Below are positions 18,095 to 25,775 of a DNA stretch of 64,000 nucleotides, piece by piece. The stretch's first letter is position 1. The number at the start of each line of letters is the position of its first letter. The stretch lies in the NCBI GenBank assembly GCA_024707145.1, contig JANQAI010000011.1, forward strand, positions 124,001 through 188,000. The letters run 5' to 3'. A program made the position numbers and the translations under genes. Origin of the DNA: Magnetospirillum sp. (lineage in GTDB: Bacteria; Pseudomonadota; Alphaproteobacteria; Rhodospirillales; Magnetospirillaceae). The notes under the pieces were generated by a model. It saw only the letters and a program-made list of their open reading frames with translations, searched no databases and had not been told where the DNA came from.

Positions 18095-19816
18095 ATGGAC
18101 CTGACCCATATCGACCTTGCCAAGCTGTCCGTGTCGCCCGCCAACATGCGTCACGGCAGGAAACAGCCCGACCTCTCCGACATCCTGCCCAGCATCCGCG
18201 CGCGCGGCATCCTGGTGCCGCTGCTGGTCCGTCCCAACGGCAGCCCGGAGACTTACGAGATCGTGGCCGGGCGGCGGCGCTATTTCGCCGCCCGCACCCT
18301 CGCCGAGGAAACCGGCGGCAGCGAGCCGCTGCCCTGCGCCGTCATGGCGCCGGGCGACGACGCGGCGGCGCTGGAAGCCTCGCTGATCGAGAACCTCGCC
18401 CGCCTCGACCCCGACGAGGTGACCCAATGGGAAACCTTCGTTCGCCTGATCCGCGAGGGCCGCTCGGTGGCTGACCTGTCTGCCACCTTCGGCATGACCG
18501 AGATCATGGTGAAGCGCCGCCTCGCCCTCGGCAATCTGCTGCCGAAAATCCGCGACACCTACCGCAAGGGCGACATCGACGCCGACACCGTGCGCCACTT
18601 GACGCTCGCCACCAAGGCCCGCCAGAAGGACTGGCTGGCCCTCTTCAACGATCCCCTGACACACGCCCCGCGCGGCCATCAACTGAAGCAATGGCTGTTC
18701 GGCGGGCAGTTCGTCGCCACCACCGTGGCACTGTTCCCGCTCGAGGATTATTCCGGCGAGATCGTCGCCGATCTGTTCGGCGAGCACAGCTATTTCGCCG
18801 ACGTGGACCTGTTCTGGTCGTTGCAGAACGCCGCCGTCGCCGCCAAGCGGGACGCCTATCTCGCCGCCGGGTGGGGGGCGGTGGAGGTGCTGGAACCGGG
18901 GCAGAGTTTCCATTCCTGGGAATACGAGAAGACCCCCCGCAAGAAGGGCGGCAAGGTGTTCATCACCGTGTCGCACCGGGGCGAGGTCGAGACGCATGAA
19001 GGCTTCCTCACCACCAGGGAGGCCCGCCGCGCCCGTGACGCCGAGGCCGACCCGGAGGCCGCCACCGTCGCCAAGCCCGCCCGGCCCGAGGTGACCAGCA
19101 CCCTGCAAAGCTATATCGACCTGCACCGCCATGCCGCCGTGCGCTTGGCCCTTCTCGACCATCCCGGCGTGGCGCTGCGTCTGATGGTCGCCCACGCCAT
19201 CGCCGGGTCGGGGCTGTGGAGCGTCCATCCCGAGCCGCAGCGGGCGGGCAGCGAGATGGTTGCCGCCAGCCTCGCCGCCAGTCCTTTGGAGGCGGCGTTC
19301 GACGCCCGGCGCAGCGAGGTGCTGGCCCTGCTCGACTTCTCCCAGGAGGAGAGCACGGTGGCGGGCGGCCATCGCGGTGATACGTCCTCGCTATTCCTGC
19401 GTCTGCTGGGGATGCCCGACGAGGACGTGTTCCGCATCCTCGCTTTGGTCATGGGCGAGACGCTGGAAGCGGGTAGCGCCATGGTCGAGGCGGCGGGCGT
19501 CCATCTCAAGGTGGACATGACGCAATCCTGGCAGGCTGACGACGCTTTCTTCGACCTGATCCGCGACAAGGCGGTGATCCACGCTTTGCTGGCCGAGGTG
19601 GCGGGCAAGGCGGTGGCCGACGCCAACATCGCCGAGAAGGGCAGGACGCAGAAGCAGATCGTCCGCGACTGCCTAGATGGTGCCAATGGTCGGGCCAAGG
19701 TGGAGAACTGGCTGCCCGGCTGGCTGGCCTTCCCGGTGCGTTCCTATACCGAGCGCGGGGGCATCCGCGCTGCCCATCATTGGGCACAGGTGAGCCCGCT
19801 TATGGCGGCGGAATAG
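18095..19816 (+). CDS. ParB/RepB/Spo0J-type nuclease-domain protein
   Basis: 573 residues, intact. The N-terminal ParB/sulfiredoxin-like domain (about 8-110) carries SVSPANMRHGRK, GILVPLLVRPN, IVAGRRRYFAA and ASLIENLARLDPDEVTQWE, followed by a HTH (VADLSATFGMTEIMVKRRLAL, about 130-150). The remaining 400 residues are the long alpha-helical extension seen in ICE-borne ParB-like proteins, not in chromosomal ParB (about 290 residues). No ParA gene is nearby, so it is more likely an element stabilisation or processing factor than a chromosome segregation protein. Confidence 0.85.
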   Translation: MDLTHIDLAKLSVSPANMRHGRKQPDLSDILPSIRARGILVPLLVRPNGSPETYEIVAGRRRYFAARTLAEETGGSEPLPCAVMAPGDDAAALEASLIENLARLDPDEVTQWETFVRLIREGRSVADLSATFGMTEIMVKRRLALGNLLPKIRDTYRKGDIDADTVRHLTLATKARQKDWLALFNDPLTHAPRGHQLKQWLFGGQFVATTVALFPLEDYSGEIVADLFGEHSYFADVDLFWSLQNAAVAAKRDAYLAAGWGAVEVLEPGQSFHSWEYEKTPRKKGGKVFITVSHRGEVETHEGFLTTREARRARDAEADPEAATVAKPARPEVTSTLQSYIDLHRHAAVRLALLDHPGVALRLMVAHAIAGSGLWSVHPEPQRAGSEMVAASLAASPLEAAFDARRSEVLALLDFSQEESTVAGGHRGDTSSLFLRLLGMPDEDVFRILALVMGETLEAGSAMVEAAGVHLKVDMTQSWQADDAFFDLIRDKAVIHALLAEVAGKAVADANIAEKGRTQKQIVRDCLDGANGRAKVENWLPGWLAFPVRSYTERGGIRAAHHWAQVSPLMAAE

Positions 19817-19826
19817 GCCCGGAAAT

Positions 19827-19859
19827 CCGGCCCCCGCGCGGGTCTGGCGTGGGGGCCGG
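19827..19859 (+). terminator. Strong GC hairpin after the parB-like gene
   Basis: CCGGCCCCCGCG pairs with CGTGGGGGCCGG (12 bp, one G-T wobble) across a 9-nt loop, 11 nt after the stop codon. There is no U-tract, so termination may be weak or Rho-assisted. A close relative of this hairpin follows the DUF736 gene at 21424. Confidence 0.6.
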
Positions 19860-20018
19860 TGTCCATTTGGGGAGGGGGCTGCTTCGGTTGCCTAAGTCCG
19901 AATGTCAACGTCCTATGGGGTTCCCTGTCTGGGGAATTGAGTAAGCATAACCTTGGGATTACTTATGGTCGCGCCTTTATGTCGTTGCTATTCTGATTGC
20001 CGCGTCATGGAGGATGTG

Positions 20019-20529
20019 ATGGACGTTACCCAAACTGTTTCCCTCGTTGGTTCTGCAATCAGCGCTACTAGCGGGCTGCTCGATGTATTCAAGACAGCAA
20101 GTTCGCTACGCGGCGCGCAATCTGAACAAGTTCAGGCGGCGAAGGAGACGGTGCTTCAAATGAAGGAAGCATTGTATGTGGCGAAGGAAACGATTTTCGC
20201 ACAAAAAAGATCAGATTGCCGAGTTGCGCGATAGGGTAAAGCAGCTTGAGGCTATGACTGCTCAACGGGAGCAATGCTCTCTTCAGCAGCTTGGTCCTGG
20301 AGCGTTTGCGTATATTTCCAAGGAAGTACAGGACGCGGTGAAAAACGGGCCATGGTTCTGCCAACCCTGCTTCGAAAATGGAACACGGTCTGTACTCCAA
20401 TTTTCAAAACATGATTGGCACTACGATTTATTTGAGTGTCCTCGCTGTAAGGGAGCTATCCATATTCCGAATGGCAGGACGATGGAAATCCGGGTTGCCC
20501 CTCGCTCCAATCGATTTGATGGGTTCTGA
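20019..20529 (+). CDS. Coiled-coil/zinc-ribbon hypothetical protein, frameshifted at an A6 run
   Basis: The first frame (ATG 20019, GGAGG upstream) gives a hydrophobic-then-helical stretch ending at 20234. The second continues KDQIAELRDRVKQLEAMTAQ and a C-terminal zinc ribbon with C-x2-C pairs (CQPC ... CPRC), stopping at 20529. Removing one A from the A6 run at 20203-20208 joins them into about 169 residues with a continuous coiled coil. The function is unknown; the family is scattered in bacterial accessory DNA. Lower GC than the flanking ICE backbone marks it as cargo. The A6 could be a sequencing error or a site of transcriptional slippage. Confidence 0.65.
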
Positions 20530-21091
20530 AATCATCCAGAGGCGGAGTCCTATTGGCGAGTGGGACCGCGCCTGTGGTCTGGGCGGCACTGCCCCGGGAA
20601 GATTGCAGTCTCGGCATCCCGGGCCTCGTGGTCAACGCCGGGCATGCCGCTCCTTTCCGTGACCTGCCCGCGCACTCCGGCAGTTCATCCTCCCTATTGC
20701 CAGCCCCATAAGCTTGCGTTGATTGCCACCCCGTTGCTCTGATCCGGTCCTTGTCATCGGCATGGAAGGAGGGCAGATGTGGCCTCGGGGGTGCGTCGTT
20801 CCCCCGGCTATACGTTGCGGCGGCCTGCTCTTTCCATGTCCTGTTCCGGGGCCATCCCTTGCTCGAAACGCGGACCCTATGGGCGTCGCCGTCTTCGGCG
20901 AAACCATCGCGTCCGGGCTTTTTTCCCCGCCACCTGCCGGTGGCTCCTCGCGGCCGCTTCGCTCTCAAAAAGCCCTTCCGCTCCGGTCCTCCGCTGGCGC
21001 TGCGGCCGTGCCGGTTCACCGCCTCCGGACGCGCCCATCACGGGCCGCCATCGCAAGGGGATCGGCCCCGGCGACCAGCAGGAGAAAGATC
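20530..21091. other. Long non-coding region before DUF736
   Basis: 562 bp with no convincing gene on either strand. It contains compact hairpins: CGCCG-TCTT-CGGCG near 20887, CCACC-TGCC-GGTGG near 20933, and a GC-rich segment with many short repeats leading to AGGAG before the DUF736 start. This is probably a long leader with the promoter of the DUF736-rdfS-traF operon, where an FseA-type activator would be expected to act. Confidence 0.4.
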
Positions 21092-21415
21092 ATGCCCGCA
21101 ATCGGTTACGTCACCCGGCAGAGCAACGGCGGCTTCAAGGGCCAGCTCAAGACCCTCTCCATCCGCGCCGACATCGACGTGGTGCCCAATCAGGCCAAGG
21201 CCGCCGACAACCAGCCCGACTTCCGGGTACTGGCCGGCGGCGTCGAGATCGGCGCCGGCTGGATCCGCACCGGCGAGGTGTCCGGCAAGGACTACGTCAG
21301 CCTCGGCCTCGCCGCCCCGGAATTCGGCCCGCGCAAGCTCTACGCCAATCTCGGCCGTGCCGCCGGCCAGGACGACGACGAGGTCTACGCCGTCATCTGG
21401 AACCCCGCCGACTGA
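21092..21415 (+). CDS. DUF736 family protein
   Basis: 107 residues. Family features: MPAIGYVTRQSNGGFKGQLK, DFRVLAGGVEIGAGW, and GKDYVSLGLAAPEFGPRKLYANLG. DUF736 proteins are small, often duplicated markers of alphaproteobacterial conjugative elements, function unknown. It is the first gene of the run that leads to the excisionase and TraF. A second, diverged DUF736 gene ends the trb operon (45965), and a decayed third 3' end is at 48414. The start has AGGAG 8 nt upstream. Confidence 0.9.
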   Translation: MPAIGYVTRQSNGGFKGQLKTLSIRADIDVVPNQAKAADNQPDFRVLAGGVEIGAGWIRTGEVSGKDYVSLGLAAPEFGPRKLYANLGRAAGQDDDEVYAVIWNPAD

Positions 21416-21423
21416 CCGCCGCC

Positions 21424-21452
21424 GGCCCCCGCGCGGATTTCGCGCGGGGGCC
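21424..21452 (+). terminator. Perfect 12-bp hairpin after DUF736
   Basis: GGCCCCCGCGCG and CGCGCGGGGGCC pair perfectly around a GATTT loop, 8 nt after the DUF736 stop, with no U-run. It probably attenuates read-through into the excisionase gene and so separates DUF736 and rdfS expression levels. Confidence 0.6.
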
Positions 21453-21588
21453 CCGGCCTTCGGCCTATGACCTTCTCCCAGGGGCGAAAACCGCCGCCCG
21501 GGTTTTCGCCCGTCCCACGCCGTTCGGGCTGCGCCCATCCTCCCCGGGCCGGCGGCGATGCCCGCCGCCAACCCCCGAGGAGAACGCC

Positions 21589-21837
21589 ATGGACGACGAA
21601 ATCATCCGGGCCGCCAACGCCAAGAAGGGCAGCCCGTTCCTCAACACCGACCAGGCCGCCTTCTATATCGGCCTGTCGCGCCGCACCCTGGAGAAGATGC
21701 GCACCACCGGCGGCGGGCCGCGCTACCGCAAGCACGGCCGCTACGTCCGCTACCATATCGACGACCTCGATGCCTGGTCCCAGGGCCGGGACCGCGCCTC
21801 CACCTCCGACAACCGGATGGTGGGGGCCGGGCGATGA
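21589..21837 (+). CDS. rdfS: RdfS-like excisionase (AlpA/MerR-type HTH protein)
   Basis: 82 residues with one winged helix-turn-helix: FLNTDQAAFYIGLSRRTLEK, GPRYRKHGRYVRYHIDDLDAW. This is the AlpA/excisionase fold of recombination directionality factors. In the Mesorhizobium symbiosis island, rdfS lies close to traF and the relaxase gene and is switched on by FseA, and the same linkage is seen here (rdfS-traF-transglycosylase-relaxase). Start ATG 21589 has GAGGAG upstream. The stop overlaps the traF ATG. The partner integrase is missing from the window. Confidence 0.78.
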   Translation: MDDEIIRAANAKKGSPFLNTDQAAFYIGLSRRTLEKMRTTGGGPRYRKHGRYVRYHIDDLDAWSQGRDRASTSDNRMVGAGR

Positions 21838-22373
21838 CCTCCGCCGTCTTGGGGCGGCGCCGGCGCGGGCGGAGACGCCCGCGCATGCCGCTCGCCCTCA
21901 CCGGGTTCGGGCTCGCGTGCCTGGCTTTCGCTGCGCTCAATCCAGCGGCGCCGCTGCTGGTGTGGAACGCCTCCGCCAGTGCCCCCATCGGCCTCTACCG
22001 GGTGGTGGCCGCGCCCCCGGTGCGCGGCGCCCTGGTGCTGGTTCGCCCACCCGCCGAGGTGGAAAAGCTGGCCGCCGCGCGCGGCTATTTGCCGGCCGGG
22101 GTGCCGCTGGTCAAGCGCGTCGCCGCTTTGGCCGGCGACACCCTCTGCGCCGCCGGGAACGTCCTTTCCATCAACGGCACGCCGGTGGCGATCCGTATGG
22201 AACACGACGCCCGTGGCCGTCCGCTGCCTCGCTGGCAGGGCTGCCTCGTCCTGGCCGAAAACGAGCTTTTCCTGCTGATGGCCGACATGCCGGATTCCTT
22301 CGACGGCCGCTATTTCGGCCCGGTCCCGGCAGCCTCGATCATCGGTCGGCTGGTGCCGCTATGGGCCGGCTGA
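21834..22373 (+). CDS. traF: TraF-type S26 family signal peptidase
   Basis: 179 residues. One N-terminal membrane helix (about 18-40) is followed by the serine of the S26 site in NASASAPIGLYRV and the lysine in LVKRVAALAGD, giving the Ser/Lys dyad. The conserved MADMPDSFDGRYFGPV region ends the fold. TraF of RP4 cleaves and circularises the TrbC pilin; the substrate here would be the TrbC encoded at 37689. Overlaps the upstream stop by 4 nt and the downstream transglycosylase by 13 nt. Confidence 0.9.
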   Translation: MTSAVLGRRRRGRRRPRMPLALTGFGLACLAFAALNPAAPLLVWNASASAPIGLYRVVAAPPVRGALVLVRPPAEVEKLAAARGYLPAGVPLVKRVAALAGDTLCAAGNVLSINGTPVAIRMEHDARGRPLPRWQGCLVLAENELFLLMADMPDSFDGRYFGPVPAASIIGRLVPLWAG

Positions 22374-22903
22374 ACCTTCTCGCCGCCGCCCTGGGGGCGC
22401 TGTTGGCCGCCCTGCCGGCCCAGGCGCAGAGCGAGCGCTGGCGGCCGCTGGTCGCCGAGGCCGCCCATCGCTTCGACATTCCGGAAGGCTGGATCGATGC
22501 CGTCATGGCGGCGGAAAGCGGCGGCGATCCGCGCGCCGTCTCACCCAAGGGTGCCATCGGCCTGATGCAGCTCATGCCCGCCACCTGGGCGGAATTGCGG
22601 CCGCGCCATGGCCTCGGCGACGATCACTTCGATCCCCGCGCCAACATCCTGGCCGGTGCCGCTTACCTGCGCCAGATGCGCGACCGCTTCGGCATGCCCG
22701 GCGCCTTCGCCGCCTACCATGCCGGGCCGGGACGTTACCGGGAGCATCTGCTCACCGGCCGGCCCCTGCCGTCCGAGACCCGCGCCTATCTGGCGGCGTT
22801 GGCGTCGGCATTGCCGTCCGGCGGCGGCTTGTTCGTGCCGTTGCGGAGTCAGCCGGCAGGGCTGTTCGTGCCCCTCGCCACCGTGTCGGGAGGCCGGCCG
22901 TGA
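22361..22903 (+). CDS. Lytic transglycosylase (SLT domain), conjugation-associated
   Basis: 180 residues: signal peptide (LLAAALGALLAALPAQA), then a family 1 SLT domain with the catalytic glutamate in AAESGGDPRAVSPKGAIGLMQLMP and the AYHAGPGRY motif. It opens a local gap in peptidoglycan for the Trb mating pore, as VirB1/TrbN do. The start overlaps the 3' end of traF. The last 30 residues after the domain are low-complexity. Confidence 0.9.
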   Translation: MGRLNLLAAALGALLAALPAQAQSERWRPLVAEAAHRFDIPEGWIDAVMAAESGGDPRAVSPKGAIGLMQLMPATWAELRPRHGLGDDHFDPRANILAGAAYLRQMRDRFGMPGAFAAYHAGPGRYREHLLTGRPLPSETRAYLAALASALPSGGGLFVPLRSQPAGLFVPLATVSGGRP

Positions 22904-22994
22904 AGGGCGCCGCCCAGACGGAGAGAGGGGCCTCGTCTCGGCCTTGTCATCCTACCAGCCGGGGTGAAACGGCCGTCAAGGAGACGCGGTCCCC

Positions 22995-23016
22995 CCGAAA
23001 TGCTGGCGCATTTCGG
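22995..23016 (+). repeat. Perfect hairpin in the transglycosylase-to-23140 intergenic region
   Basis: CCGAAATGC and GCATTTCGG form a perfect 9-bp stem with a TGGC loop. More GC hairpins follow (for example TCAGGG/CCCTGA near 23058). The 236-bp region 22904-23139 has no gene. It could be part of a composite origin of transfer or a regulatory leader. Confidence 0.45.
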
Positions 23017-23139
23017 CTCCCCCGCGCCCCGCTGCGCGGCGCCCCCCTCACTTCGTTCAGGGGCGTCCCTGACCGCCGCTTCGCCGGCTGTTCCCGGGAG
23101 GTGTCCTCGACGATGAGGACGTCCATCCCGGAGGTCGCC

Positions 23140-23445
23140 ATGTCCCATTCCATCCTGTATCCGCATGCCGAATTCGACCGCTTTCCCCAGCTGCTCGAGG
23201 AGTTTGGCGCCGCAATCATTGACGCGGTGATCGCCGCCGAGGAGGCCGATTTCGCCTGGGACAGCCGTTTCGCCGAACGCGATATGGGCAGTCGGCGGGT
23301 GCGGATCATCGGCTATTTCCGCTGCCGCTACTTGGTCGCCACCTGCCTGGTGGACGGCCAGCGGCGGGTGCGTGCGCTGCTGAAGCTGCGCCGTTTCGAC
23401 CACCTCGCCGAGGCCGAGGCGGCGTTCCTCGACGGCGGGGGCTGA
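23140..23445 (+). CDS. Hypothetical ICE protein between transglycosylase and relaxase
   Basis: 101 residues; I do not recognise the family. Mixed alpha/beta composition with an acidic N-terminal helix (FPQLLEEFGAAIIDAVIAAEEADFAW) and a basic middle (RDMGSRRVRIIGYFRCRYLV). No signal peptide or membrane segment. ATG 23140 has GGAGG 6 nt upstream. Position directly before the oriT candidate and the relaxase suggests a relaxosome or mobilisation accessory role, which is inference only. Confidence 0.6.
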   Translation: MSHSILYPHAEFDRFPQLLEEFGAAIIDAVIAAEEADFAWDSRFAERDMGSRRVRIIGYFRCRYLVATCLVDGQRRVRALLKLRRFDHLAEAEAAFLDGGG

Positions 23446-23539
23446 CCCCGCCTTTTTCCTCGATCCGGGCAGGAGAGCGCAGGTGAGCGGGGCAGGGACG
23501 GGAGCATTCCAGGACGACGGGGAAGGCAAGATGAAGCAA

Positions 23540-23635
23540 TGGCGCCACTCCCTCGCGGGAGCGGCGCAACCCGTTGTCTGCACGTCGTTTTTCCGGGGCG
23601 GGCATAGCGCCAGCGCCTGTTCCGCTGGCGCCACT
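23540..23635. other. Candidate origin of transfer (oriT)
   Basis: The 249-bp gap before the relaxase gene holds two large inverted repeats. The first (23542-23567) is nested: arms GCGCC+CTCCC and GGGAG+GGCGC around TCGC. The second (23607-23631) has perfect 9-bp arms GCGCCAGCG and CGCTGGCGC around a 7-nt loop. A 10-nt direct repeat TGGCGCCACT occurs at 23540 and 23626. Inverted repeats beside the relaxase gene are the usual architecture of oriT, with the nick site next to one arm. No known nick consensus is recognisable. Confidence 0.5.
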
Positions 23636-23694
23636 TTGCCGCCAGGGCGTTGATTTCTTTCGCTGTCGATGGCGCTCGCTACTGGAGGCCGATC

Positions 23695-25669
23695 ATGGTC
23701 CATGACGACGGTTTCGAACCCAGGCTGGGCAAAATCCGCTCGCTCGGTGGCCGGCGCGGGCGGAAATATCTCCACCGCGTGCTGCAGGCCACCAATCTGG
23801 CCAAGGGCGGCAGCGGGTCCTCCCGCAAGTCCCGTTTCAGTGGCAGCCGTATTGGTCGCGGCGCCGGAATCGGTCGCGTATTGGCGGCGCGTGACCGCTA
23901 CGCCGCCTATCGCCGTCGCCGCGTCGTCATCAAGTCGCGCATCGTCAAGCTGGCAGGCAAGGGGCTGCAGGGGGCGCGTGCCCATCTGCGCTATATTCAG
24001 CGCGACGGCGTCACCCGCGACGGCCGGCCGGGCCAGCTTTACGATGCCGCCCATGACCAGGTCGACGGCCGTGCCTTCCTCGACCGTGCCGAGGGCGACC
24101 GCCATCAGTTCCGTTTCATCGTCTCCGCCGAGGACGGCGCTCAGTACGAGGATCTGAAGCCGCTGGTACGCCGGCTGATGGCCCGCATGGAGGAGGATCT
24201 CGGCACTCGGCTCGATTGGGTGGCGGTGGACCATTACAACACTGGCCATCCCCACAGCCACGTCATCGTGCGGGGGAAAGAGGATCGTGGCCGCGACCTG
24301 ATCATCGCCCGGGACTACATCACCACCGGCATGCGCGAGCGCGCGGCCGAGATCGTCGGCCTGGATTTCGGCCCGCGCTCGGATTTCGAGATCGAGGACC
24401 GGCTGCGCCAGGAGGTGGAGCAGGAGCGCCTGACCAGCCTCGACCGCGCCCTGCTGCGCGACGTCGGGCCAAACGGCCTGGTGAGTGCCGTTGATGCGGA
24501 TGCCTTCCGGCAGTCCCTGCGCGCCGGCCGGCTGCGCAAGCTGGAACGGCTGGGACTGGCCGAGGAAATCCGTCCTGGGCGCTGGCATCTCACCGAAGGG
24601 CTGGAGGATACGCTACGGCGCACGGGCGAGCGCGGCGACATTATCAAGACCATGCATCGCGCGATGACCGAGCGGGGTGTGGCGCGCGCCGCCACCGAAT
24701 ACGTCATCGACGATCCCGCGCAGGCCCGGCCCATCGTCGGCCGTGTCGTCGCCCGTGGACTCTCCGACGAGATCAACGACCGCCACTATCTGATCGTCGA
24801 CGGCATCGATGGCTATTTCCATTACGTCGATATCGGCGCGGGTCAGTCCGTCGAGCCATTGCCCGAGGGCGCCATTATCCGCGTCGAATCACGGCGGACC
24901 GAAGCGCGGCCGGTGGACCGCACCGTCGCCGAGATCGCCGCCACCTATGATGGGCGTTATAGCGTCGATATCCATCTGCAGCATGATTCCACCGCCAGCC
25001 AGGATTTCGCCGAGAGCCATGTCCGCCGGCTGGAGGCCATGCGGAAATTGACCGGCACTGTGGCCCGCGAACCCGACGGCACCTGGATCATCGCTCCCGA
25101 CCATCTCGAACGGGCGGCGGAATTCGAGCGTCGGCAGGCCAAGGATCGGCCGGTGGCGGTGACGTCCTTGTCCTCGCTGCCGCTTGAGCGCCAGGTCACC
25201 GCCGACGGCGCCACCTGGCTCGACCGCGAATTGCTGTCCGTCACCCCGGAAGCTTTGCGCGATGCCGGCTTCGGCCGCGAGGTCCGCGACGCCCTGGTGC
25301 AGCGGCGGCAATGGCTGATCGCCGAAAACCTTGCTCGCCAGGACCAGGACCGCGTCGTCTTCCGTGCCGGCCTGCTCGACACCTTGCGGCGACGCGAACT
25401 GGCCCGTGTCGCCGGCCAGCTTTCCGGCGAGCCTGGGGCTGGCCTATGTGGAGGCGGGCAAAGGCGAGCGCATCGACGGCGTCTATCGCCGTGCCCTCGA
25501 CCTGGCCAGCGGCCGCTACGCGCTGATCGAGAAAAGCCGGGAGTTCACCCTGGTGCCATGGCGGCCGGTGCTGGAGCGCCATCTTGGTCGGCAGGTGTCC
25601 GGGATCATGCGCGGGGACGGGATTTCCTGGGCCATCGGGCGGCAGAGGGGAGGGCCGGGGGTGGGGTGA
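23695..25669 (+). CDS. VirD2/DUF3363-type relaxase, frameshifted near the C-terminus
   Basis: Conjugative relaxase that nicks oriT and pilots the strand. N-terminal relaxase domain with YIQRDG (about residues 97-102; likely Tyr region) and the HUH-like histidines in HYNTGHPHSHVIVRG (about 179-193). The DUF3363 C-terminal region follows. ATG 23695 has GGAGG upstream. Translation in one frame goes wrong after residue about 578 (GQLSGE): removing one C at CGAGCCT (25428-25434) restores ELGLAYVEAGKGERIDGVYR and a stop at 25669, total about 657 residues. RlxS of the Mesorhizobium island is the likely counterpart. It converges with the Z1 gene. Confidence 0.88.
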
Positions 25670-25775
25670 GGGGGGTAACGATAGAATGGCAGTTTACGAT
25701 CCGAAACGGACGAATGGCGGGCGGATAAGCAGACCGGATCGGCCCCCATACCTCAAACAGCATGTCTGTTTCGGC

